From NCBI GenBank assembly GCA_014898415.1, contig RCTD01000035.1:62001-126000 (forward strand): a DNA stretch of 64,000 nt. The letters are read 5' to 3'. The notes beneath the pieces are model-generated. The model saw nothing but the letters and a program-made list of their open reading frames with translations, did no database searches and was not told where the DNA came from. This document shows, piece after piece, positions 45,656 through 56,712 of the stretch. This DNA is from Stromatinia cepivora. Its lineage: Eukaryota; Ascomycota; Leotiomycetes; Helotiales; Sclerotiniaceae. The position numbers and the translations under genes are program-made. How positions within the stretch are numbered: the stretch's first letter is position 1; every line of letters starts with the position of its first letter.

Positions 45656-46249
45656 TCAGAATCTGCGAACGTGCTTACGTCCACCGCCACAGGTGGTCGA
45701 TGGTTGCGCACTCGCCGAAGCTGCAGAAACGTGGCTCCCGTTGGACCTTGGGTTCAACGACGAAATGGCAGAGCTTTGAAACCCTCCCGCCGCTGACAAA
45801 GTACTCAAGGCTACCATTTCAAGCGGCGAATAGATATCGATAGTTTGAGCAACACTCATAACAGTAGTGGAAAACGATTGTACACTTGTTGACGTAGCTG
45901 TGCTAGTCGGAACGAATAAAGAGTAACTACTCAGATTACCAATATCCGTCTCCGGGTAAGATGAACGATGTCTGTTTCGATGTTGAGATGAGGTGCCGCG
46001 GCGAATATGATATCTGTAGACTTGAGAGGATTCACTTTTTTCAAGACTAGAGTGCCCAGTAGCCGCATCATTCAAAGGAGAATTCCTGATTTGAGAATCA
46101 TGTTGATGCGTGCCCGCCACCCCGCGCTTCGTAGCAGATTGGTGCTGACTATGGGGTTTGGGCCAAACAACGAAAAATACGGCAATGCCTCCTCCACAGA
46201 CAAGCAAGAGAACAAGGAATATAAGGCCATGTTTGGTATTTCGATGCAT
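45656..46249 (-). CDS. 197-aa signal-anchor membrane protein
   Basis: One exon from the ATG at 46247-46249. The first eight residues are basic and are followed by a strong hydrophobic span (LIFLVLLLVCGGGIAVFFVVW, about 9-29). This fits either a signal anchor or a poorly cleaved signal peptide. The remainder is polar, His/Arg-rich to about residue 100, then Ser/Thr-rich, ending in a basic GGGRKHVRRF. It starts 18 nt after the stop of the preceding ORF and in the same frame. Function unknown. Confidence 0.55.
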   Translation of the reverse strand: MHRNTKHGLIFLVLLLVCGGGIAVFFVVWPKPHSQHQSATKRGVAGTHQHDSQIRNSPLNDAATGHSSLEKSESSQVYRYHIRRGTSSQHRNRHRSSYPETDIGNLSSYSLFVPTSTATSTSVQSFSTTVMSVAQTIDIYSPLEMVALSTLSAAGGFQSSAISSLNPRSNGSHVSAASASAQPSTTCGGGRKHVRRF

Positions 46250-46267
46250 CTTCGAGGTTTGACGAGA

Positions 46268-46552
46268 TTACTTGATTCTTTCTTCAGAACTGTCTGATGC
46301 CAGTCTTGGATGTCGAGTATGTGTTGAACGTGGACGTCTTGGGTGCCGATTGTGTGTTGAGTGCGAGCGTCTTGGGTGCCGAGAGTGTACTGGTCGTGGA
46401 CGTCTTGGGAGTTGCCCTAATTCTTGGAGATTTATGATAGACTTGTTTCTGTTGTTACGAGGTTTGCGGAAAGTGCAGTAAAGAAAAACAGCAGCTAGAA
46501 GTACAAAGCATGCGCCTGTGATCGCAAATATAGCTCCGTTGCTCAACTGCAT
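46268..46552 (-). CDS. 94-aa single-pass membrane protein with Arg/His-rich repeats
   Basis: The first in-frame ATG (46550-46552) gives MQLSNG, a span (AIFAITGACFVLLAAVFLYC), then FRKPRNNRNKS. The tail holds about three imperfect repeats of the type RHPRRSHSTHN before SDSSEERIK and a TAA. The span resembles that of the 48-aa peptide. The same frame continues after the TAA into the 197-aa gene. Separate genes, a nonsense-interrupted two-span protein and stop-codon readthrough are all possible. Confidence 0.5.
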   Translation of the reverse strand: MQLSNGAIFAITGACFVLLAAVFLYCTFRKPRNNRNKSIINLQELGQLPRRPRPVHSRHPRRSHSTHNRHPRRPRSTHTRHPRLASDSSEERIK

Positions 46553-47597
46553 TGATATGTGATTGTTTTGTTTTGGTTCAACTAGTGATATCTCGACCAG
46601 GTGAATTGCCCAAGAAGACAAAATGGTTACAATTGTGATTGTGTCGGAGTTCGAAAATGTAATTTGTTGAATACAAAACTGCTCGAAATTGTAATTGAGA
46701 TCAAGCTAAAGTATGTCTGTTACCGTGTTATGCAATGAAATTATGCTTTGGAATTTGAATTTCTAGAAATGGCAAGTGCAACCAGGTAGAAGACTGTATA
46801 GCCAAGTTCCATACTGCAGAAGAAGTTTGTTGAGGAGTATCAGGATGAAGTGCTTACAAGCAAGATTCACAACTGGAAATTCTGGCATAAATATCACAGA
46901 TATTTTGCAGAATCCGTAAGTCAATGAATGACCACTCCATGTGCTTGGTAGAAATCATTCACCGCAAGTCCTGAGTTAAAGTTCTTCCCTTGCCCGAATT
47001 TCAAGAAACAGTCAATGGAGGCTCTCTTATGAGTGCCGCGATTGACTGTAGAAGAAAATGATCTGAAGGTACCTTCTCAGTTAATATAAGCCGGGTAAGC
47101 TTGACCGCCATAACATCTTCAAATCATGCAGTCTAACCGAAACAGAACGATACGCATAGAGGACTGTACTCGTGTTGTTGTATCTTAGTTGATAGTACTA
47201 ACGAAACAAAGTTGAAGAAGTAGCTAAGCTTTTAAGAATACCTCGTAACAAGATTGAAAACACGAAACGCCCAACAAGGGCAGAACACAAAGTGTCGGGC
47301 GGTAATAGCCATAACATTTTGTAGCCATATTAGATTTTCCCTCACAGGTAGAGTGAGGGAAATGCGACCACTGACAGTCAATCAATTTTGTTTGATCCTC
47401 CTTCCATTGACTTGTCTGCATAAGCGGCTTCTTTGTAGTTAGTCTTGTTGTGCACTTTAGTATCTGCTCGCCAGACGATTCGAAACTATGACATGCGGTC
47501 AAAGAACTGAAGTATAGAGTTACAAGAACCAACACGAGTTGTTGCCATCACAGTTATTATTGTCGTAAATTATCGTATATTATATCCATCATCACCA
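46553..47597. other. Intergenic region
   Basis: No gene is supported. A Cys-rich minus-strand open frame at 47224-47535 has a hydrophobic beginning but no ATG. Confidence 0.5.
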
Positions 47598-48560
47598 TCA
47601 CCATGGTAGTTGTAAAGGTGTAGGCAGGTCCGTTCCGATGGTTACATCTGCGGTACCGATATCTCTAGGACCTCTCGGTGCCCAGTATTGTCCGGACTTA
47701 CTCATATCCAACTTCTCTGCCCATCCCACCAAGCTCATTGCAGCTTCGTCGGGCGTAACTGCTCCTCCATCGTCCCAATATTTGTCAAATCCTACACCCT
47801 TGGTCATTTCTGTCCGCATGAATCCAGGGTGCAAAATCGATACAATTATTCCATGCTCCTTCAAATCTAGCGATAGCAGTTTTCCAACCATATTCAGCGC
47901 AGACTTTGAAGCATGGTGTCCATAATTGCCGCCACCTTCTTTTTCATGTCGTAATTTAATTGAGCCGGATTCGGAGGAAATGAGAAGAATTTTGGAGCCT
48001 TTTGTGATGTGTTTGGCACGAAACAATGAGCGGACTATAAAAGGAGGAGAAATAGCCGACGTTGCTATAGGATAAGACATTAGTAAATGCGAAGGTTAGA
48101 TTTGGTAGTGTTGGGAATTTTGAGAAGTACTTACTGTACATCTTCACTTCTTCATCCCATTTTGGACCATTGACAAAGTCTTCTGTAGCAAAATATCCAG
48201 CTGTAATGATCTGGGTTTCAATCAGTCCCTATCTGCTGATGTATAGCGCCCTAAATACAGTCTCCTTTTCGTGCAACCTAATAAGGTGAGCGGACATACA
48301 ACAACATCAAATGTGACTCGTCCACCCTCGACCATTCCACCGCCACCTCCTAGCACACCTAGCTGGTTCACCAATCTTCTGCCTACACCCTCTTCTGCCA
48401 CATCAATATTAGGTATCCATACGATCTTCTCATTCAAATTGGATGGGCCAGCAGCAGCACGAGTGGTTCCATAAACGGTTGTTGATTCCTGCGCGGCGTA
48501 GTTGTTTGCAAGAGATGCACCCAAACCACGAGTGGCGCCTATGATTAGGATACTGGTCAT
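47598..48560 (-). CDS. Short-chain dehydrogenase/reductase with His in place of the catalytic Tyr
   Basis: Three exons (48560-48300, 48210-48135, 48064-47598) give 267 residues. It is a classical-length SDR. Cofactor motif GATRGLG at 8-14, IITAG at the NNAG position, and the ISSESGS strand before the active site (Ser142/143). The active-site segment reads NYGHHASKSALNM, so the YxxxK position is His162-x3-Lys166, with Tyr160 two residues earlier. The C-terminus HPGFMRTEMT and the closing LPTPLQLPW look intact. NAD(P) binding is expected; the substrate is unknown. The His substitution may be normal for this subgroup, because the rest shows no decay. Confidence 0.85.
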
Positions 48561-50048
48561 ATTGAATGATTGATTGTGTTTGAGGTATTGTGAAGGGCCG
48601 AGTGTGGGTATGTATGAGTGTTATTCAGGCTATTGATGTAAGATCTTACCTAGTAGTCATGACGTCTTTTATTAGGTTATGATGACAAACACAGCGCCTT
48701 TGACCCCACGTTAATAAATTCAGGGTCCGAATTCAGGGTCACATCCGCTAAGATATAGTGATAAAGATTAGACATTCACGACTCGATGAAAGAAATTGTT
48801 CTGAATGACTGAAGGATGTATGCGTTTGATTCTCTTCTCGATCAAAAGTCGAAAGACATTCCAAGCGGACTGTCGTTCCGATCATCATTATGTGTTATTG
48901 ATATCATCAGTCCCACGTAGTCTCTAGCCATTGCCTAGACGATATTCAGAACCGATAAAATCCTGAACGGGTCAATGCAGAGGCGGAACCGTGAAAACAA
49001 CTGCTAGTCTCGTTAAATTTGGAATTGGACATGCGTCACTACTAGTAGATTGGTATTAATTGGCCAGTTTCTTCCTAGAGTGATTAGCAAAACTCCGCCG
49101 GTGAGTATATTGAAGAGATGCCGCCGGTGAGTATATTGAAGAGATGCTGCCTACGATGTAGCCATAAACCCGGGAGCTCAGCAGGATTCATCAATAGACT
49201 TACAGAAGGATGATGCACCACGATAGTCCAGACTCAAAGAAAGCGTCCAACAGTTGGGCCAGCTCAATCCCCCTGGGTTTTTCGTCCTATGGTCACAGGT
49301 TAATTCGAAGATATTCGCCATCCAGAATTCGAGAATAGCATGGGCCGCACATGATTCTACAGTAAGGAAACTCGCGTTTTACATCATCAGACTAATACAT
49401 GTCAATGGTAGAGCAACTTTTGATCAACAACTAGATCCTCGATGTTGTAAGTTCACCATACCGTTTTCGAGAATAGAGCATGGCCATTTTAGATGTCGAG
49501 GAATACTAGGCCTGTGCCCACTATTGATAATCTATCATAAACTCTCAACGAGTCAAAATGCATCAAGCTGAAATAAGAGTCTTGGTACGGAAGTAGCGTG
49601 CCGTTTCATGTCATTGCAATTTGCATGGTAATGGTATGAAACAAGGATGGACACTGATACATCGCACCTCATCGAGAGAGACTCTGAGAGCCCATTTTGA
49701 TCATAACTTATCAACAAGAAACTAGGCGGTTCATCCGTCACCTATCGCATGCGCCAGAATAAGGAAGAATCATATAAATATCTCCCCTTAGAGCCTCCCT
49801 CAACAAAACGCCTCCTCAACGGTACGACGCAGTTTCAATACTATTTCTACACAGCCAAGACACAAAACTCCTATCCGAACTCCCTACTGACATGATCGTT
49901 TCTTCCACGATGTTTCTTTTGTACAACACCTAACGTTCTCCTTCATCGTCTATGAGTTGCGAGTTCATAATCATTGTATAAAATTGGCGGTCCTGTACGT
50001 ATCATTTCTATAGGAGATTGCAAACACGCTCGCTAAATATTTTTCACC
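48561..50048. other. Intergenic region between divergent genes
   Basis: No gene is supported. It includes promoters of the SDR (-) and the glycosyltransferase (+) and a 26-bp tandem duplication. Confidence 0.55.
49095..49146. repeat. 26-bp exact tandem duplication
   Basis: Two adjacent copies of a 26-bp unit beginning CCGCCGGTGAG. Confidence 0.95.
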
Positions 50049-51396
50049 ATGGCACCGTCGCACGAATCGGGGTCATTTCTATGGCACAATCGGAGGATGC
50101 ATAGGACTTTCATTTTAGCGATTTGTATATTGTATGTCCGTTTTTTCTTGCAAGATTCAACCCTGTCGGGGGTTTTTTGACCCATGTTTCGACCCCAGAA
50201 ATCTGGGTCCATGCTGTCAATGATTCTAGTGGCACACAGTCTAGACATTAATACTAATATTTCGCAGAAGTTTGCTAATGTTGGTCGTTTACCAACAATA
50301 CGACTGGTCGTCGATATCAAATCTTCATTTAGATAAAGTAGCATCGGGAGGGTCGGGCACGGTCGGCGATTCTATTGCGAAGGGAAAAAGACCTCCGCCT
50401 TCGGCTGCGACGACCGGTAATGCATATGATAACGGGAAATCGGAAACTGGTGGAGCGGCCTTGAAGACGGCCCACCCAAAGACTAGCGCGACTTCTACAA
50501 GCCTGAAAGCTAGTTTGGCCACAGGTATCCCAAAGACTAGTGCAGAAAGTTGGGCAACCACCAAAGCGGTATTGGATCAGACCCGCGTTGCCCTCCTCCT
50601 CGAGACGCGCCCCTTACCCCATCTTCCCGCACTGCTCGCACATTTCATATCCGTTTTACCAGGACCATGGGTTTTCCGCTTTGTTGGATCACCTGAGGCC
50701 AACTCTCTTATTTCAGCCTCCTCATCTCTTTCCGCACACGTTAAAACCGGGAAACTAGTCATTACCGAGCTCCCAGGAAAATACGCCATCACAGACCCAG
50801 AGACTATAAGCATGACTCTTACCGATCCAACTTTCTACCAAGACTTTCTCGCCCCTGCAGAATGGCTTCTTATGTTTCAAAGTGATTCAATTATATGTGC
50901 AACTTCTGCACATAATATAGAAGAATATGTTTCCGCAAACTATTCCTGGGTAGGTGCTCCATGGAATATGGCCGTAAAAGGTGGAAATGGAGGATTGAGT
51001 CTCAGACATATCCCTCCAATTCTCAAAGTGCTCGAAAAAGAAGTCCGTCAACCCGGTGCTCCGTGGGAAGATCGTTGGATATGTGATCGTCTCCTAGAGT
51101 CGGACGCTACAAGGATGCCTGGACCGAAGATAGAAGTGACGTTCAGCGTCGAAAGTCAGTGGTATGACAAACCTTTTGGTTATCATCTGATAGGAAGTGG
51201 TAAAAACTTGGTGGCGGACATCTGGGACAATAAGGAGCGCAGAAAGCATATTTTGCAATATTGCCCAGAAATCAAAATCGTCTTGGATATGGACTTGGCC
51301 AGAGAGGCAGAGAGACTGGTCAAAGAGCTTGAGGAATTAAAATTTCCCAAGGTCGGTGCGGAAAAGGAGGGGGAAAAGGAAAGGGGACTTAATTAG
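50049..51396 (+). CDS. Type II membrane glycosyltransferase-like protein (DUF5672)
   Basis: Two exons (50049-50131, 50268-51396) give 403 residues. The intron interrupts the signal anchor, which reads TFILAICILLSLLMLVVYQ across the junction (about 20-38). This gives a short cytoplasmic N-terminus and a lumenal catalytic part, as in Golgi glycosyltransferases. A disordered Ser/Thr/Gly stem leads to the DUF5672 core: VALLLETRPL, then LMFQSDSIIC (a DxD-like position is not evident here), WVGAPWN and GGNGGLSLR. The C-terminus is charged. DUF5672 proteins are thought to be glycosyltransferases; donor and acceptor are unknown. Confidence 0.85.
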
Positions 51397-52070
51397 ATGA
51401 ATCCCGGAGTTGGAGAGAAGACTATATAAAAACCACGATTTACCATATATACCGCCATCCAAATACAAATAATGCCTGCGACACATGATATGTAACATTG
51501 ATAATTGGCAGGATATATAGATTTACAGCTCTTATTCCTATTCACGTCAGAATGGTAAGAATTCGAATTATTATTTATTATAACAACAGTGAGAGCTGAT
51601 GAAAGGACTCTCAAGCGGCATTAAATGGCGGCATTAAATGCGTATCTATCTTCGACATTCATCCAGTACCGAGCTTGGTTGCAACTGTTAAAAGGAAGCT
51701 TTTCCGGTTCTCAATTGTATGGCATAGTCAAAACCCTCACACTTGTTGATAATATATCATTCCTCCAATACACATGATATATATTTGCAAAGATTTTAAG
51801 TGGCTAGGTGCTATGGACTATGTTATGGAAGAGGGGATTTTGAATAAAAATAAGGTGAGGTCGAGATTTTAGGTACAGCGTTGTAACGCTGTAGAACCAC
51901 GCTAAGCCTTATTCGCGTAGCTATAATTTTTCAGAAAATGGAAAGCTTCCTCAAATCCATAAACTTCCCAGCTACGGATTTCGAATTCTGGCACCCAGCC
52001 ATACTTTCGGATTCCAGAGAAAGCGCCCATTCCGAATTCAATTGATGGCATTTGTACAAAAGCATCGACC
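51397..52070. other. Intergenic region
   Basis: 3' flank of the glycosyltransferase and promoter of Aim11. No gene is seen. Confidence 0.6.
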
Positions 52071-52637
52071 ATGGCCGACTCTCAACCCACATCTTCCCCC
52101 AAAACCGCTCCAGCAGCCTCACCCACACCCACACCCACAACAGCACCAGACTCTTCACTTTTCTCACAACGATCACGGCGACAATTTGGCCTATTCATGG
52201 GTGGCGCAGGATTTGTCGCCCTTTCAGCTTTCGTCACTCGCAGAGCACTTGTAAGAAAATATAACACGATGCTGCCAAAATTCTACACGCCTAGTAATCG
52301 TGTTCACGAAGTCGATGGATCTATGGAGGCGTTGGAAGCATTGAGTGTAGCGACTATCAATGTGGCTAGCATCAGCCTCATGCTCAGTGGAGGGCTGCTA
52401 TGGGCTTTCGATATTTCGACCGTCGACGACATGAGACAAAGATATCGAGCGAAGATGGGATTGCTCGCTCAAGAAACAAACCCAGAAGACGAGAAGCAAA
52501 TGGAGGAGTGGGTAGCTACGATGATGGCTAGACTAAATATTTCTCCTAAGGAGTATACTGCTGAGAAGGGCGCGAACGCTCTTGGAGAAACGGGGAAGCA
52601 AGCAGATGATGACATGGACCGGTCAAGGAAACCATAG
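52071..52637 (+). CDS. aim11: Aim11-type mitochondrial membrane protein
   Basis: One exon of 188 residues, starting MADSQPTSSPK. A Pro/Thr-rich N-terminus is followed by SRRQFGLFMGGAGFVALSAF (first span, about 35-54), TRRALVRK, and the LPKFYTPSN segment. ALEALSVATINVASISLML precedes the second span ending GGLLWAFDIS (about 87-115). A charged C-terminus follows. This order and length match fungal Aim11 (altered inheritance of mitochondria 11), a two-span protein whose molecular role is unclear. Confidence 0.88.
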   Translation: MADSQPTSSPKTAPAASPTPTPTTAPDSSLFSQRSRRQFGLFMGGAGFVALSAFVTRRALVRKYNTMLPKFYTPSNRVHEVDGSMEALEALSVATINVASISLMLSGGLLWAFDISTVDDMRQRYRAKMGLLAQETNPEDEKQMEEWVATMMARLNISPKEYTAEKGANALGETGKQADDDMDRSRKP

Positions 52638-53397
52638 AGTCGGAACGAATTCTTGTAGAACATTCGGCAACTACAGTACAATAGAGATCGCGCGATACTG
52701 GAATAGTAGCAGGGATAACCTTCACTATCAAGACAACGAGCAGAGCGTCAGAGACAAAATGACCCTGTCTCTCAAAATCAAGAATATGGCACACCAGAAT
52801 TATTTGATTGCCAATAGGTGCACTTTGCATGCCGAGGCTGAGATACATTTGCGGTAATTGGTGCGAATGCATAAGAGTCTCGTTATGAATCACTTCTTCA
52901 TCAACTTTACTTTTTTCATAGCTTACTTTGCAAGCATTCCTTCGGTATTTCTTTTGGCGGCGCGTATTGCCGTGCATCACTTCACCCGAGACGGTTTCAT
53001 TGGTCGCAAAGAAAAGGTGCGATGAGCATACCAGCCACATGCAAGGGCCACCCATAAAATGGGTATGTTGAAAGGTAACATTTTAGCATATGACAATGAA
53101 ATATGGCAAGAAGTCAAAACTCAATGATTCCCAACATTTCTATCAAAGAGATTATGCCGCATCGATGTTCTCTATATACTCAGCTTTTCAAAGCTTGAAC
53201 TACAGCATTTTCTACTGGTAGCAGTTCCTATGGATTGCAAAGTTGCAATACGCAAATATGTTCTTACAGCGTGACCCTTTAAATGGGCACAGAAAGATGA
53301 TCGCGTTGTTGTTCAATCTCCGGTGCAGAATATCACAAATGAGTCAGCTATTCCTGTGAGGCGGTTCAATGGCGATGAAGAAAATTCGGTTTGTTTT
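52638..53397. other. Intergenic region
   Basis: No gene is supported. The open frame of the next gene extends upstream to about 53284 without an ATG, so an unidentified 5' exon is possible; a 45-codon ATG frame at 53091-53227 could not be spliced to it in frame. Confidence 0.45.
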
Positions 53398-55023
53398 ATG
53401 CCCGTACAAGACATCGAAAAGGATGGTAGCATTGCCTACAAAAATGCAATGGTCACGAATAAGTCCACACCTATCGATACTCATGGCGTGGCATTATTCC
53501 AAAGCGCTTCTGACTTCGATTATCAACCTGGTGATCGCTTTTGGCTGCTTATTGGTCCTGAGAGAAATAGCTATGAGAAGGACGTCCCTGTCATTAACCT
53601 ACGAACCATGGTAGCGGGATCGGTACCTATTTCCCATGTAAGTTGGTTTCCAAAGATGCGTGGACCTGGTAATGAAGTATGGACCTTTGGCGGCAGAATT
53701 CGAAAGCAAAAACTCTCTGGGAGGAATAACTTTACTTTCTGGTCTTGGGGCATATGCCAATATCTCGACGGAAAGCCAGCAACGACTAACGCGATCCAAA
53801 TACCCATAAGAAATGTCAATACTGATAAACAACAGTGGCTATTATCTTCCGAAGCTTGGCCACTGTTCTCTCACATCCATAAGAATATGACTAAAGATCG
53901 TCCGCAAATCTTTTCGCCATTGTTGCCTCCACCTCAATCATCATCTTGGGCAGGATCCTCCAATATACTCTCCAGAGGCTTGCACACGCCACCTATGTCT
54001 CCATTTATGGACAACTTAAAGCCATTAGATGAAGATAGCAGTCTGACGCCGACACTGATACCTAAGAAACTAGACATGACTGCCTGGAAGTCTATCATGG
54101 ACCTCGCATCGAAAGGAACATTGAGGCCTCTTCAGGGTAGTATCATACACCCACAGCGAACCCCATCCTCTCCGGATCACAGAAAATATCGTAGAACGGA
54201 CGTTGATGATACTCGGAGTGATTCCTCATGTTCCGAAAACACCGCTAGACCATCCACAAGACCGCCTTCACGGACAATGGAGAATGGCAATATCCGTCCA
54301 CGCAGTGATGATCTAAGGAAGCTAATATTGGCTCAAGATGGAGGGGGTATAATGGGCGCGTTATGCCTCACTGATATGGCTCGAGAAGTCGCCAAGCAGG
54401 TTGCAAATAGTCGGATCCAAGACTCAGAACAACCGGTACTTTCTGCGGCACATTCACTCTTTAGGACCAACCCTACGATATTATCAACGAGACACCAGAT
54501 CAAAAAGAATATGCCGACCATCGAATTTCTGACACCTAAAAGGTATCATATTGCAGAATTGTGCGATCTTGGAAAAGAAAACTGCGAGTGGTCACTTCGT
54601 TTCTCCTCAAGACATTACCATCCGGACCATAGGAAATACATCATCGGGAAGTGGATACCAAAACACGAGCATTGTATCTCATCAGTACGAGCACTTCCCA
54701 ACATTGCAAGACCCTGTCTTCTTATTGAAGGTGCACACGAGCATCAGTGTTGTGTCTAAGAGGACGAATATATGAAAGACTGGCGTGCTCCTAGCAAGAA
54801 AGAATTCAATGAAGCGAAGATAGCGGAAGCTAGAAAAAACATTATGGATAGTGACAGATTGAACAAAGAGATTCCAGATCAAATTATTGATGAGAGCAAG
54901 AATATCAAGGAAGAGATGTGGATTCCGGGTATGTTGGATGAGGTCTTTGATGGACCTGGGAAATGGCTTCAAGATGAAGTTGGCAAGGGAAATTATTCGG
55001 ATGAAACTTCAAAGTTGTCATAG
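53398..55023 (+). CDS. Unidentified protein interrupted by an in-frame stop
   Basis: The main frame runs from the ATG at 53398-53400 to a TAA at 54757-54759 (453 residues). It resumes in the same frame through 54772 to a TGA-free end at 55021-55023 (TAG). The first part has a globular segment (DFDYQPGDRFWLLIGPERNS, FWSWGICQYLDG), then a Ser/Pro-rich linker, and a region reading DLRKLILAQDGGGIMGAL. The part after the stop is a charged helix (KKEFNEAKIAEARKN...) ending KLS. The TAA lies inside a 30-nt GT...AG segment (54731-54760); removing it joins LLIE to EDEYMKDW in frame. No family is recognised. It may be a functional gene with an ultra-short intron, a readthrough gene, or a nonsense allele. 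The true 5' end is uncertain. Confidence 0.5.
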
Positions 55024-55410
55024 ATGGAAGATCAGGATCAAGATCAGGATGGGAAGAAGCAGCACCACGAAGATTGTGTTGATCATACGTATTGTGGCTG
55101 CTAAATACTTGATAGATACTAGTATGCAAATATAGCCAGAACAGTCGCGTAAGCGGGGCATATGATCACAAGATGCAGAAAGGAAATATAGACACCCCAT
55201 CATACAGATCCATTGCCATGCATCAGCACTCAAAGTTCTACATTGCTTCAGATGTTGAATTTGCTCATCAAATCACTATACAAATTGATGCAAATTCATG
55301 CATTTCATAAATCTAAATAATCGCATTTCTATAACTCTATTATGATCTCAATGATGATCTTCATATCAGCGTGATCGATGAGAAAGAACCTTTAGATAAT
55401 GACCTATCTA

Positions 55411-55740
55411 TTTATTTCCTCTTATTTCCTTTTACTTCCTCTTACTTCCTCTTACTTCCTCTTACTTCCTCTTATTTCCTTTTACTTCCTCTTACTTCCT
55501 CTTACTTCCTCTTACTTCCTCTTACTTCCTCTTACTTCCTCTTACTTCCTCTTACTTCCTCTTACTTCCTCTTACTTCCTCTTACTTCCTCTTACTTCCT
55601 CTTACTTCCTCTTACTTCCTCTTACTTCCTCTTACTTCCTCTTACTTCCTCTTACTTCCTCTTACTTTCTCTTACTTTTTCTTACTTTCTCTTATTTTTT
55701 CTTACTTTCTTTTACTTCCTTTTACTTCCTCTTACTTTTT
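55411..55740. repeat. Decamer minisatellite CTTACTTCCT x33
   Basis: Thirty-three head-to-tail 10-bp units covering 330 bp. The central units (about 55491-55660) are identical and the outer ones carry scattered substitutions. The strands are strongly asymmetric (pyrimidine-only apart from one A). Confidence 0.95.
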
Positions 55741-56112
55741 CATTATTTGCCGCTCCTACTTGCCATTCCTGCCTGCCTGCTTACCTTGCAGTAAAGCACT
55801 AAAGCCCCTTACCTAAGAGACTTCTTTTTCCACCACTACCCCTCACTCTACAAAACTGAAACATTTTCCAGCGGTCTAGACCTCTGCATTCACATCTCAG
55901 CCGCAAATTCCGTCATGCAGGTAACATTAATATGTAGTATCTCCCTAAAAGAGAACCCGGGAGTTGGGATTGAGGTAATTAGATGATTGCGAAAAGTTAT
56001 AGAGAACTGGTGAATCCCACTTGCTGGGCTGTATGAGTGATGTGCGAGCGGACGGACCGAACCCTCTATTTCGTAATTTGTTGGTCTTGTCTTGGAATTA
56101 TTGATGTATCTG

Positions 56113-56146
56113 GGATCCAGGGATCCAGGGATCCAGGGATCCTGGG
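56113..56146. repeat. 9-bp repeat GGGATCCAG
   Basis: About four tandem copies, each containing GGATCC. Confidence 0.9.
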
Positions 56147-56712
56147 ACTATGTGAGAGGTTGGGGATTCGAGGGTTGCGGGCGGGTTAGCCGCCTTAAAT
56201 TCGCAACAGTCTCCGTTTCTAGTTCCCGGAACCTAGAAGTGGTTTGTGCTTTTCCGGGGAAAGCATTTTCGTGCGGTTTAGTTGAGGTGATATCAGGCTG
56301 GAAAATCGGTAGAGTATCATTGGTTTAGTTGAAATGTTCTGAAATTATGCAGAACATCAGCCGTGTATTATTTTGTATGTGTAGAATACCAATCAGTCCC
56401 AATGTCCCAAACCTCAACAATAGAGTGTGCTGATCCTCCTACCATCCCCTAGTTTTTTGGTCGTAAACACCCATCATCATTATCATAACGTGTATCCCAT
56501 AATTCATAAGTCCAACTCCAAGGAGGAATCCGCCCAAACTTGTGCTTTGTCTCATGCAGCCGTATCTGTGTTTCCAGTTAGCGCCTCCAGATCGCGCCTC
56601 TATAATCTAATATCAGCTATAAACGTCGCCACCTTTTGTGAATCAACCGGAAAGAGAGTTTCAAAACATCATCCGAAAGGTTGCTAGTAGCTCATACCAT
56701 TTATGTTCACCT

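Larger units (their letters stand above)
55024..56712. other. Intergenic region with minisatellites
   Basis: No gene is supported. The frames across 55371-55802 are created by the decamer repeat. Confidence 0.6.

Noticed and set aside
47224..47535. Possible small secreted Cys-rich protein (minus strand)
   Set aside because: The open frame has eight Cys and a hydrophobic start but no ATG, with a stop just upstream and no splice donor that supplies one.
55371..55802. Two long plus-strand ORFs of repeated Leu/Thr/Ser/Tyr/Phe
   Set aside because: Produced by the decamer minisatellite, which keeps every frame open.
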